Shown here piece after piece: positions 17,236 through 24,156 of a stretch of DNA of 64,000 nt; within the stretch, counting starts at the first letter, position 1, and each line of letters opens with the position of its first letter. Origin of the DNA: an uncultured Alphaproteobacteria bacterium (GTDB lineage: Bacteria; Pseudomonadota; Alphaproteobacteria; RF32; CAG-239); the NCBI GenBank assembly GCA_944391495.1, contig CALXTU010000003.1, positions 1 through 64,000 on the forward strand, written 5' to 3'. The notes beneath the pieces were generated by a model. That model had not been told where the DNA came from, searched no databases, and saw only the letters and a list, made by a program, of their open reading frames with translations. Position numbers and translations under genes: made by a program.

Positions 17236-17973
17236 ATGGAAACACAGGTTTTACAAGAAGTTGCCAACAACAGTTCAATGTGGGATCTGCTTTGGGCGTC
17301 GGATATGGTGACCAAGGTCGTTTTGGTCGGACTGATTTTTGCGTCGGTCTGGTCGTGGGCCATTATTTTTGAAAAAGTTGCCACCCTGCGGCAGTTAAAG
17401 CATAAAACGGCCAAATTTGAGGAAAGATTCTGGTCCGGCGGTTCTTTGGACAAGCTTTATACCTCGTTGGGTGCACATCCCAACGAGCCGATGGCCAATA
17501 TGTTTGTCGGTGCCATGCGGGAATGGAAACGCACCAATATTCTGAAGTCGAAAACGGATCGCGGATTGCGCGGTGTTTCGCTGCAGCAGCGGATTGAAAA
17601 GGCAATGATGGTGGCAATGGACAAGGATTTGGACGCTTTGGAAACCCGGCTCGGATTTCTGGCTTCGACCGGGTCGGTGGCGCCTTTGGTCGGGTTGTTC
17701 GGAACGGTTTGGGGAATTATCAACAGCTTTAATGCCATAGCCCTGACACAGAGTAACTCATTGTCGGCGATGGCTCCGGGTATTGCCGAGGCCTTGTTTA
17801 CGACGGCGTTCGGTTTGATTGCCGCCATTCCGGCAGTGGTGGCTTATAATAAAATTTCTTCCGATTTGGATCGTTATGCCAAAAAGCTGGAAGCTTTTAT
17901 GTCCGAGTTTTCGACCATTTTGTCGCGGGAAATTGACGATACGGCCATCAGAGCCGAGATGGCGGGAGAATAA
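17236..17973 (+). CDS. tolQ: Tol-Pal system proton channel subunit TolQ
   Basis: Inner-membrane protein homologous to ExbB and MotA; with TolR it forms the proton-driven motor energising TolA during outer-membrane constriction. Three membrane segments are visible: around residues 20-42 (MVTKVVLVGLIFASVWSWAIIF), near 137-160 (LGFLASTGSVAPLVGLFGTVWGI) and near 175-200 (MAPGIAEALFTTAFGLIAAIPAVVAYN). The last two hold the conserved small residues lining the channel. Length 245 is typical. The ribosome-binding site is AGGGAAAG. tolR follows after two bases. Confidence 0.95.
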   Translation: METQVLQEVANNSSMWDLLWASDMVTKVVLVGLIFASVWSWAIIFEKVATLRQLKHKTAKFEERFWSGGSLDKLYTSLGAHPNEPMANMFVGAMREWKRTNILKSKTDRGLRGVSLQQRIEKAMMVAMDKDLDALETRLGFLASTGSVAPLVGLFGTVWGIINSFNAIALTQSNSLSAMAPGIAEALFTTAFGLIAAIPAVVAYNKISSDLDRYAKKLEAFMSEFSTILSREIDDTAIRAEMAGE

Positions 17974-17975
17974 TC

Positions 17976-18410
17976 ATGATGATCAACACGCGCCGGCGTT
18001 CTACCCGGTATCATCTGAATTCGGAAATCAATATCACCAATCTGATGGACGTGATGATGGTGCTGCTGGTGGTGTTTATGGTGGCGGCGCCGCTGATGAC
18101 CTCCGGTATTGCCCTGGATTTGCCGAAAGTCGGCGGGCCGGCGCTGGAGGGTGAGGATACCTCAATTAACGTCAGCGTGGATAAAGACGGCTATTACTAT
18201 ATCGGGCAAACGGAAGTTTCGGCCGAGGAAATTGTCGGCAAACTGAATGCCATCAGAGAGCAAAACAGCGCGGTTACGGTAACCATTTCCGGTGATACCG
18301 GAACGGAATACGGGCGGGTTATCGGACTGATGGCGCTGTTGAAAGAGGCCGGATTTGATAAAGTGGGCTTAAGAACCGAACCGCGGCCGTTGCAGAGCAG
18401 GAAAAAGTAA
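17976..18410 (+). CDS. tolR: Tol-Pal system subunit TolR
   Basis: ExbD/TolR-family protein with one membrane helix near the N-terminus, INITNLMDVMMVLLVVFMVAAPLM, containing the essential Asp (in LMDVMM) that takes part in proton translocation. The rest is a periplasmic domain (NVSVDKDGYYYIGQTEVSAEEI). Size 144 is typical. Translation probably couples to tolQ (two-base gap, GGGAG site within the end of tolQ). Confidence 0.95.
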   Translation: MMINTRRRSTRYHLNSEINITNLMDVMMVLLVVFMVAAPLMTSGIALDLPKVGGPALEGEDTSINVSVDKDGYYYIGQTEVSAEEIVGKLNAIREQNSAVTVTISGDTGTEYGRVIGLMALLKEAGFDKVGLRTEPRPLQSRKK

Positions 18411-18416
18411 AGACTT

Positions 18417-19370
18417 ATGACCTCGGGCTTAAAAAAATCGTTGGCATTGCATTTGGCAGTATTTTTACTGTGGGTAATCGATGTGCCGATGTTTTGGTGG
18501 AATCGTCCGAGTGTCGGGCAGGCGCCGATTATCGTCGATTTGAAAGACGTTAAAATATCGGAGATGACCAATCTGCCGCCCAAGGCCAAATTCGGCAAAG
18601 AGGACAAGGCGGCCAGCACGATTAAGCGCAAAGTTGAAAAAAATTATGCCAAAGAAGAACCGGCGCCCGAGCCGGAACCGCAGCCGAAGGCGGAACCTAA
18701 GCCGGTACCGAAACCGGAGCCGAAGCCAGAAGTTCAGCCGGAAGCGCCCAAAAAAGATTTTTTAGCGGTACCGCCGCCCAAGAAGCCGAAGGTTAAACCG
18801 CAGCCGCAAAAGCCCAAACCGCCGGCAGCCAAACCGGTGCCGAAAAAACAGGCCGAACCCAAAAAGCAGCCTAAAGAACAGCCTAAAGAAAAAGCACCGC
18901 AGCTGGCTAATCCGTTAAAAAGCCTGCTGGCCAGTGTCGATGCCTTGGAAAAAGAGGGCGAAAAGTCTGAAACCGCAACCATCAAAGAGGGAACCGAGGT
19001 TGCCAATATGGGGGTTGAAGGCGGTGTCGGCGGGTCGTACTTCAGCGAATTGTCAATCTCGGAAATGGACGCTTTGGCCGGTCAGCTCAGAGCCTGTTGG
19101 AATTTGGATCCGGGGGCAATGGGAATTGAGGATATGATTGTTGAAATCCGTGCCGAACTTAGTCAGGACGGTAAACCAATGAAGGTTGAAATCATCAATC
19201 AGGGGCGGTATCGCAGCGACAGCCATTTTCGCTCGGTGGCGGACAGTGCGGTGCGGGCGGTTTATATCTGTGCGCCGTATAAGATTTTGTCGGAGAACTA
19301 CGCTGAAAAATATGATGAATGGCGGGTTTTGCGTTTGAGGTTTAATCCGATTGACAAGTCAATCCAGTAG
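18417..19370 (+). CDS. tolA: TolA, Tol-Pal envelope-spanning protein
   Basis: Inner-membrane-anchored protein that reaches across the periplasm to TolB/Pal. Layout: short cytosolic start and single membrane helix (KSLALHLAVFLLWVIDVPMFWW); a long low-complexity stretch around residues 75-165 rich in Pro, Lys, Glu and Ala, made of repeated EPKP/PKPEP-like units; and a C-terminal domain with LRACWNLDPGAMG and SVADSAVRAVYICAPYKIL, typical of the TolA/TonB-C fold. Position directly after tolQ and tolR confirms the call. The GTG start of the next gene lies 13 bases past its stop. Confidence 0.92.
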   Translation: MTSGLKKSLALHLAVFLLWVIDVPMFWWNRPSVGQAPIIVDLKDVKISEMTNLPPKAKFGKEDKAASTIKRKVEKNYAKEEPAPEPEPQPKAEPKPVPKPEPKPEVQPEAPKKDFLAVPPPKKPKVKPQPQKPKPPAAKPVPKKQAEPKKQPKEQPKEKAPQLANPLKSLLASVDALEKEGEKSETATIKEGTEVANMGVEGGVGGSYFSELSISEMDALAGQLRACWNLDPGAMGIEDMIVEIRAELSQDGKPMKVEIINQGRYRSDSHFRSVADSAVRAVYICAPYKILSENYAEKYDEWRVLRLRFNPIDKSIQ

Positions 19371-19383
19371 AGGACAAAGCAAA

Positions 19384-20271
19384 GTGAAACGAATCAGAAA
19401 AGTGGCGGTGGTATCGCCGTCGGTCATGTTGTCGGAAAGGTCGTTTAATACGGAAAAATGGCTGGCGTATCTGCAGCAGGATCTGGGGCTTGAGGTTGTG
19501 CTGATGCCGACGGCTTTAGGCGGAACGAAACTTGAGACCTTTCAGGCTAGAGACAAGGCGTGCGATATTATGGCTGCTTATGCCGACGACAGTATTGACG
19601 CACTGCTGGCGGTGCATGGCGGCGCTTCGGCTTTGCGGGTCTTGGAATATCTTGATTTTGAGGTGATAAAAAAACATCCGAAACCGGTTATCGGCTTTTC
19701 AGATACGACGTCGTTGCAGTTTGGCGTCTTCGGGAAAACGGGGCAGGCGTATATAACGGGCTTTTTGCCGGAATACGATTTCCGGGACGGACGGATTGCC
19801 GCGCCGACGGACGAAGATTTGCGGCGGGTTTTAGCGGGTGAAAAGTTTGCCGCGTCTTCAGGTGTCTGCGTTCATCCGGGAGTGGCTGAAGGGGTGCTTA
19901 TCGGCGGCAATATGTCGACGATTTCGGATTTGTCCGGCACGCCGTATTATCCGGATTTGAACGGTAAAATCCTGCTGCTGGAAGACGAGTGTGAGGTTTC
20001 GTACAAGCTGAAACTGATGTTGACGCAGCTTAAATATAATCCAACTTTTGGCGGGGTTAAAGGAATTGTGTTCGGGCAGTTTACGGATTGCAGCGACCAC
20101 GCCACTCACGGGACGGTTACCGGGGTGGTTGAAGATTTTGCCGCACAGGTCGGGTTGCCGATGGTTAAAGATTTTGCTTACGGGCATATTCAGAGAAGAA
20201 GAGTGCTGACCTGCGGGGTGAGGTACCGGCTTGATGCCGAAAACGGTCGTTTGGAACAGATTGAGGAATAG
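19384..20271 (+). CDS. LD-carboxypeptidase, peptidase family S66
   Basis: Serine peptidase expected to trim the terminal D-residue from muropeptide tetrapeptides (LdcA type). The nucleophile is in GFSDTTSLQFG, preceded by LLAVHGGASALRVLEYLD; the acid partner is in LLEDECEVSYKLKLML, and the His in FAYGHIQRRR. The start is set at GTG 19384, with AGAGGA upstream, because the open frame to 19351 would overlap tolA and add a non-homologous tail. Cytosolic, about 295 residues, normal for the family. It occupies the place where tolB and pal normally follow tolA. A second S66 member is at 36341-37327. Confidence 0.85.
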   Translation: MKRIRKVAVVSPSVMLSERSFNTEKWLAYLQQDLGLEVVLMPTALGGTKLETFQARDKACDIMAAYADDSIDALLAVHGGASALRVLEYLDFEVIKKHPKPVIGFSDTTSLQFGVFGKTGQAYITGFLPEYDFRDGRIAAPTDEDLRRVLAGEKFAASSGVCVHPGVAEGVLIGGNMSTISDLSGTPYYPDLNGKILLLEDECEVSYKLKLMLTQLKYNPTFGGVKGIVFGQFTDCSDHATHGTVTGVVEDFAAQVGLPMVKDFAYGHIQRRRVLTCGVRYRLDAENGRLEQIEE

Positions 20272-20327
20272 CATAAAAAGTACTTGATTTATGTGATTTT
20301 ATACTGTATAAATCTGAAGAATTTGAT

Positions 20328-20403
20328 AGGGGTATAGCTCAGTTGGTAGAGCATCGGTCTCCAAAACCGAGGGTCGTGAGTTCGAATCTTACTGCCCCTG
20401 CCA
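20328..20403 (+). tRNA. tRNA-Trp (anticodon CCA)
   Basis: Complete cloverleaf: acceptor AGGGGTA/TGCCCCT, D-arm GCTCAGTTGGTAGAGC, anticodon stem-loop TCGGTCTCCAAAACCGA with CCA, T-arm with TTCGAAT, discriminator G and an encoded CCA. In many alphaproteobacteria this tRNA lies directly before secE-nusG, which here are 3 kb downstream. Confidence 0.97.
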
Positions 20404-20405
20404 TA

Positions 20406-20443
20406 TTTAGCCTAACTCATTGAAGTTAGGCTATAATTTTTTT
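20406..20443 (+). terminator. Intrinsic terminator after tRNA-Trp
   Basis: TAGCCTAACT and AGTTAGGCTA form a perfect 10-bp stem with loop cattga, followed by TAATTTTTTT. Confidence 0.85.
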
Positions 20444-20473
20444 AAATATTTACAAAAAATGCCGTTTTTGCCT

Positions 20474-20495
20474 GTGTATCACCAAGGTGTATCAC
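20474..20495 (+). repeat. Paired 9-base direct repeats downstream of tRNA-Trp
   Basis: GTGTATCAC occurs at 20474-20482 and 20487-20495, a 13-base period. Tandem short repeats just past a tRNA 3' end resemble recombinase arm sites, but no integrase gene is present. The rest of 20.44-20.70 kb holds nothing else I can support. Confidence 0.4.
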
Positions 20496-20704
20496 AGGAG
20501 CAAAGTTAGATGAATGGGCATAATAGGTTATTCATTCGAAATTACTTGAATTAGGTATTATTGAATATGCCAACAAAGTAAGAGAGGTTAAATCTGTTTG
20601 ACTTTTTAAAAGATAGATTTAGTATGGAAAAGAATTGTTCAGTTTTTAGCAATATTTTAGAGGATTGAACAATAGTGGTTAAGAATTTGTTAAGGAGTAT
20701 AGAG

Positions 20705-20875
20705 ATGATTGCTTATGTTGAACAAAGAGGGCTTAATGTTTATGTATATGATTCAAATAGAAGATTATTATTTAGCTGTGGTGGTGAATTAGTTGGCTAC
20801 ACATCAACATCTGTAACTGTTAAACAATCAGGGGTTACAAGAGTTTTTAATGAAAGAGGACAGATGGTTAGATAA
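20705..20875 (+). CDS. Small orphan protein in AT-rich island
   Basis: Protein of 56 residues, MIAYVEQRGLNVYVYDSNRR..., predicted all-beta: alternating hydrophobic strands with YVYDSNRRLLFS, GELVGYTSTSVTV and VTRVFNERGQMVR. The start at 20705 has AAGGAG seven bases upstream, which favours it over the in-frame GTG at 20675. Proteins with this small beta layout are common in phages and plasmids, but I cannot name a family. Codon use is far more AT-rich than in the flanking housekeeping genes. It overlaps the next frame by 26 bases if that begins at 20850. Confidence 0.6.
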   Translation: MIAYVEQRGLNVYVYDSNRRLLFSCGGELVGYTSTSVTVKQSGVTRVFNERGQMVR

Positions 20876-21089
20876 AATGTCTTATCAGTTGCCAAAATCT
20901 TTTAAATGTTGTCTAACTTGTGCTTTTTGGTGTGGTGTTAGAAAACTTGTTAATCAAGAATATTATGCCGAAACAGATAGTAATACCACCAAAGGCATGT
21001 GTGCCAATAGTAAAGGTATGTATCATTTAGATGTGTCAGCGATGGCTACTTGTAATTATCATCAAACATTGCCAGCATTGAAAGATTAA
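20850..21089 (+). CDS. Small Cys-rich orphan protein in AT-rich island
   Basis: Protein of up to 79 residues with six cysteines (CCLTCAFWCG, then single Cys in GMCANSKG and ATCNYHQT) plus histidines, suggesting metal binding, possibly a small zinc or iron-sulfur site. No signal peptide. An alternative start is ATG 20877, which keeps all cysteines and avoids overlap with the preceding gene; the AGAGGA at about 20855 would then be rather far upstream. AT-rich codons. Function unknown. Confidence 0.55.
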   Translation: MKEDRWLDKMSYQLPKSFKCCLTCAFWCGVRKLVNQEYYAETDSNTTKGMCANSKGMYHLDVSAMATCNYHQTLPALKD

Positions 21090-21091
21090 AT

Positions 21092-21520
21092 TTGTTGAAA
21101 GTAAAAAAAATGACTTATGAAGAATTTGTAAAAGATTGTATTCGTAATTATATGTCTGAAAGATTTTTTCTTGAAGGTGAAAGCAAAGATTACTTTTTTG
21201 GTAAATCTATTTGGAATGACTATTTGACAGTATTTTATAATGACCTTGATGATAGAACAAATGTGTTAGAGAAAGTGCTTAATCAAGCTGTTAATAATTC
21301 TTTGAGCCAATTGGCTAAAGAAGTTGGACGAGGATATGCGTATAATGGAACTGATTTGGCAATTTCAGCATTTAATATTCCAGCAAGGTTTTATTATTAT
21401 GGAACAAATAGTAATGATAATTCTTTGGCTGTAAATGTTATCAAAACTAATGTTCTTGAAGAAGCAATAAAAAAAGAACCTGAGCGTTGGGAACTTTATT
21501 TAAAAAGTAGAAAGGATTAG
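21092..21520 (+). CDS. Hypothetical protein in AT-rich island
   Basis: Soluble protein of up to 142 residues (TTG at 21092) or 136 (ATG at 21110, MTYEEFVKDCIRNYMSERFF). It looks mainly alpha-helical in the first half, with aromatic-rich segments (YFFGKSIWNDYLTVFYNDL and ARFYYYGTNSNDN). No recognised motif or membrane segment. It lies in the run of four collinear small genes between 20.7 and 21.7 kb, which may form one transcript. AT-rich composition sets it apart from both flanks. Confidence 0.55.
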   Translation: MLKVKKMTYEEFVKDCIRNYMSERFFLEGESKDYFFGKSIWNDYLTVFYNDLDDRTNVLEKVLNQAVNNSLSQLAKEVGRGYAYNGTDLAISAFNIPARFYYYGTNSNDNSLAVNVIKTNVLEEAIKKEPERWELYLKSRKD

Positions 21521-21524
21521 TTCA

Positions 21525-21662
21525 ATGAATGAAATAGAAACTTCTGAAAATGAAGGAATTGATGAAAATAATGAACCTAAAAGTTTCGTTAGTATAATTT
21601 TACGGTTTATAATAGATATTTTAAAATCTTTGGGCAAAGCAGGGGATAATTTAAAAGCATAA
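21525..21662 (+). CDS. Very small hypothetical protein, 45 residues
   Basis: Open frame starting at ATG 21525, four bases after the previous stop, with AAAGGA eight bases upstream. The product has an acidic N-terminal half (MNEIETSENEGIDENNEPKS) and a hydrophobic amphipathic second half (FVSIILRFIIDILKSLGK), a layout seen in small membrane-associated peptides. The good ribosome-binding site and tight spacing suggest it is expressed with the upstream genes. No family recognised. Confidence 0.45.
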   Translation: MNEIETSENEGIDENNEPKSFVSIILRFIIDILKSLGKAGDNLKA

Positions 21663-21744
21663 TTTTTTAAATAATATATTATACAAATAGAGATGATTTT
21701 ATTAAGATTGTTAATAAAATTAGCAACGATTGGATTTGTTTAGG

Positions 21745-21942
21745 TTATATATCTGCTGTGATTAAAATAATTACTATACTTTTGTAGGTAATTTTTACAA
21801 TAGAGTAATTTCTTTTGTTAAGGGCTTGGATAGTAGTATTCCAAGCCCAATTTTGATTAAATACAATTTTACCATCGCTTTGAATGTATGAATATTTTTT
21901 ATTATGTGTCATTAGTTGCTGATATGCTCTGATTATTTCCAT
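21745..21942 (-). CDS. Small hypothetical protein in AT-rich island (minus strand)
   Basis: Protein of 65 residues starting at ATG 21942, with AAGGA six bases upstream; the longer in-frame TTG at 21948 would overlap that site. Sequence MEIIRAYQQLMTHNKKYSYI... has a basic middle and a hydrophobic C-terminal end (IVKITYKSIVIILITADI). Convergent with the plus-strand group. No homologue recognised; AT-rich. Confidence 0.4.
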   Translation of the reverse strand: MEIIRAYQQLMTHNKKYSYIQSDGKIVFNQNWAWNTTIQALNKRNYSIVKITYKSIVIILITADI

Positions 21943-22133
21943 TTTCAATCCTTAATTTTTTTTATAAAAATCAAAATTTATCAATTAACGAAACTTAAAA
22001 GTAGGGTTTAATTATAGATATTTAAGTAATTTTTTTGTGATTAGCTGATTACCTTTGTTAATTAACACATCTATCCCAACGCAATATATCAGAAGATATA
22101 CTGTCTTTATGTAAATAGAAACCTTCCTTATAA

Positions 22134-22418
22134 AAATGTATCTCTACGCGTGCCAACAGTAATAAAATAATAGAATGGCTGAAATCCACAAAAGCAAACA
22201 AAGTTGTCATCCATTTTGATATGGACGTTCTTGACCCAAGTGAAATTATCGCTGCAGTTGGTGTTGTTCCTAACGGTCTGAAGATAGATGAAGTTGTTCG
22301 AATTATCAATGATATTTCCAAAGAGGCAGAAATTGTCGGGCTTACTGTGGCAGAACCGATGCCGAGAACGGCTATTCGTATTAGGGAAATGCTATCGCGC
22401 TTGCCATTAGTAAAATAA
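22134..22418 (+). pseudogene. 5'-truncated arginase/agmatinase family gene
   Basis: The frame open from 22134 to the stop at 22418 encodes the last ~90 residues of an arginase-superfamily enzyme. Diagnostic is VVIHFDMDVLDPSE: the DxDxxDP motif that supplies two manganese ligands, followed by a C-terminal helix region (GLTVAEPMPRTAIRIREML). The upstream two thirds, including the first metal motifs (GGDHS, DAHxD), are absent and the frame is closed by a stop at 22131. No plausible start or ribosome-binding site fits. It is a remnant left by deletion or by insertion of the island DNA to its left. Intact arginase would hydrolyse arginine or a related guanidino compound. Confidence 0.75.
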
Positions 22419-22449
22419 AAAAATTTATATTTAATATAAGAATTATAAT

Positions 22450-22480
22450 AGTCCGTGGATTGTCCTACTATCCCTGCCAG
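22450..22480 (+). repeat. tRNA 3'-end-like fragment, possible att remnant
   Basis: The stretch ccgtggattgtcctac followed by tatccctgcca resembles a T-arm with a small deletion plus acceptor strand and CCA end of a tRNA. Its last 15 bases match the tRNA-Trp 3' end at 12 of 15 positions. It may mark the right edge of inserted DNA. Confidence 0.4.
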
Positions 22481-22487
22481 TTAAGAT

Positions 22488-22512
22488 AAGCCGTCCGAAA
22501 GGACGGTTTTTT
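22488..22512 (+). terminator. Intrinsic terminator after the arginase fragment
   Basis: CCGTCC-gaaa-GGACGG stem with a GAAA tetraloop, followed by six T residues. Confidence 0.8.
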
Positions 22513-22668
22513 ATTGGCATTAGGGACTATATAATATCTAATGAGGCTGTTTTATTGTAAAAAATAAATATTTTATGACGGATTTTCCGAAAATGCTTGC
22601 TCTTCTTTGAAATATTTCTATAATACGAACAAAATAATATAATTGTGTCATTAAAATTTTTATATTTT

Positions 22669-23001
22669 ATGGAAAAACGAAAAAGTAACAATTGGTTTTA
22701 TGTGCTTATTACAGGTATCGGGTTTTTTTTGGTAATATTCATCACTGTTGCGCTTAAGCCACCTAAGGTTTCTGAATGGAAAGAGGTAACAGTCGTTTCA
22801 CGGAGTGAATTAATTGTTCCCTGCGGATTGGGTTCTGAAACGGAGGTTACCCTTGTTTTTTCGGACGGAAGCACTTGGAGAGGTTATCCGTCTTCAGCAA
22901 GTACAAATGAGCGGTATCTTCTTTATATGCAAGAAGGCAATGTTGCGTGTTATAGGTATAACTCATATTATATTACCGGTAAACAGTGGGTAGAGCCATA
23001 A
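22669..23001 (+). CDS. Hypothetical membrane-anchored protein
   Basis: Product of about 110 residues. The start at ATG 22669 gives a short basic cytosolic tail (MEKRKSNN) and one membrane helix (WFYVLITGIGFFLVIFITVAL), then an exported beta-rich domain of about 75 residues (VTVVSRSELIVPCGLGSETEVTLVFSDGSTW). A GTG at 22645 is an alternative but adds nothing recognisable. No clear ribosome-binding site for either. Two cysteines in the outer domain could form a disulfide. Monocistronic, flanked by terminators. No family recognised. Confidence 0.5.
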   Translation: MEKRKSNNWFYVLITGIGFFLVIFITVALKPPKVSEWKEVTVVSRSELIVPCGLGSETEVTLVFSDGSTWRGYPSSASTNERYLLYMQEGNVACYRYNSYYITGKQWVEP

Positions 23002-23019
23002 TCAATGTGTCATTACGGA

Positions 23020-23049
23020 AAAGGAAGTTATAAAAACTTCCTTTTTTTG
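23020..23049 (+). terminator. Intrinsic terminator before the secE promoter
   Basis: AAGGAAGT and ACTTCCTT pair around tataaa, followed by a run of T residues. Confidence 0.8.
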
Positions 23050-23217
23050 TTTTTATCCTGCGGTAAGTGAATAAAGTTTTTTATTACAAGAGGTGACGAG
23101 AACTCACGGGGAAGTGAGTTTGACTGTCGGCGAAAGGCGGACAGCTTTTTTGATTTGAAGATGGCAGATTGGTTTGCGGCTGATTGATTATTTGAACGGA
23201 CAATAATAATATATTTA

Positions 23218-23246
23218 TTGACAGATGAAAAATAATTTAATATGTT
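23218..23246 (+). promoter_or_regulatory. Promoter for secE-nusG
   Basis: Perfect TTGACA at 23218-23223, 17-base spacer, TATGTT at 23241-23246. Transcription would start near 23253, giving a leader of about 100 bases before secE. Confidence 0.75.
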
Positions 23247-23248
23247 GG

Positions 23249-23317
23249 CACTCAATGAGTCAGGATACATTCGGCCGATTGTGTCTAGTTGCGGCGTACG
23301 GTTGTATCCGGTGAGTG
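23249..23317 (+). promoter_or_regulatory. Structured leader upstream of secE
   Basis: CACTC (23249-23253) can pair with GAGTG (23313-23317), and GGATACA (23263-23269) with TGTATCC (23303-23309), making a long two-part stem with an asymmetric internal loop and a GC-rich 33-base apical region. The role is unknown; it may be a regulatory or stabilising 5' UTR. Confidence 0.45.
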
Positions 23318-23352
23318 TTGGTTTAGTTGATTGTAATTTTAAGGTATAACTT

Positions 23353-23550
23353 ATGGCAAAAGTCAGTCCGTTGCAGTTTTTGCGTCAGGTTAAGCAAGAA
23401 GTCAAGAAAGTTACCTGGCCGAGCAAAAAAGAAGTTAACCAGACCTTGGTTATGGTTATTGTTATCGTGGCTATTGCGGCGACGTTTTTCTTTGTCGTCG
23501 ATCAGCTGCTGGGCTGGATTGTCAGATTGGTGTTTTCACTGGGAGTATAA
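23353..23550 (+). CDS. secE: Preprotein translocase subunit SecE
   Basis: Short, single-spanning form of SecE (65 residues), which clamps SecY in the translocon. It has the conserved amphipathic segment FLRQVKQEVKKVTWPSKKEVNQT followed by one membrane helix (LVMVIVIVAIAATFFFVVDQLLGWIV). The ribosome-binding site is AAGGT. nusG follows six bases after the stop. The terminal Val-codon/GGAGTATAA overlaps the likely ribosome-binding site for nusG, consistent with coupling. Confidence 0.95.
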   Translation: MAKVSPLQFLRQVKQEVKKVTWPSKKEVNQTLVMVIVIVAIAATFFFVVDQLLGWIVRLVFSLGV

Positions 23551-23556
23551 AATAAA

Positions 23557-24087
23557 ATGGATGCCCGTTGGTATGTTGTAAACGTTCATTCCGGCTGTGA
23601 GAAAAAAGTGGCGCAGTCGATTAAGGAACAGGCCGTCATCAAAAAGATGGAAGATCGTATTTTTGATGTTTTGATTCCGACCGAAGAGGTTGTCGAGGTT
23701 AAAAAAGGCGCCAAGGTTACCAGTGAGCGCAAATTCTTTCCCGGATATATTCTGGTTAAGATGGTTATGTCCGATGATGCCTGGCATTTGATTAAAAATA
23801 ATCCGAATGTCAGCGGTTTTCTGGGATCACGCAATAAGCCGTATCCGATTACCGAGGCCGAGGTCCAGCGGATTATGACGCAGATGCAGGAAGGTGTCGA
23901 GAGGCCGCGGGAAGTTGTTAATTTTGAAATCGGCGAACAGGTTCGCGTTTGTGACGGACCGTTTGCTTCGTTTGTCGGATTGGTTGAAGATGTTGACACC
24001 GAGAAGGCCAGAGTTAAGGTCTCGGTTTCAATCTTCGGACGGGCTACCCCGGTTGAACTTGAGTATTCTCAGGTTGAGAAGGTTTAG
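23557..24087 (+). CDS. nusG: Transcription elongation/termination factor NusG
   Basis: NusG binds RNA polymerase, suppresses pausing, aids Rho and couples to the ribosome. The NGN domain begins DARWYVVNVHSGCEKKVAQSI and includes FFPGYILVKM; the C-terminal KOW domain is EIGEQVRVCDGPFASFVGLVEDVD. Length 176 is normal. It is usually followed by rplK, but here an intrinsic terminator and then mscL follow, so the ribosomal protein/rpoBC operon has been separated from it. Confidence 0.97.
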   Translation: MDARWYVVNVHSGCEKKVAQSIKEQAVIKKMEDRIFDVLIPTEEVVEVKKGAKVTSERKFFPGYILVKMVMSDDAWHLIKNNPNVSGFLGSRNKPYPITEAEVQRIMTQMQEGVERPREVVNFEIGEQVRVCDGPFASFVGLVEDVDTEKARVKVSVSIFGRATPVELEYSQVEKV

Positions 24088-24093
24088 TTGCTT

Positions 24094-24123
24094 GAAAATG
24101 CCGTTTTGAACGGCATTTTTTTT
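24094..24123 (+). terminator. Intrinsic terminator after nusG
   Basis: AAAATGCCGTT and AACGGCATTTT pair around a three-base loop, followed by an extended T-run. Confidence 0.88.
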
Positions 24124-24156
24124 GATGTTGAAGATTGATAAACAGGAGGGCGGAAG

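Noticed and set aside
22058..22321. Minus-strand open frame opposite the arginase fragment
   Set aside because: It is antisense to a recognisable arginase C-terminus and has no ribosome-binding site or family match.
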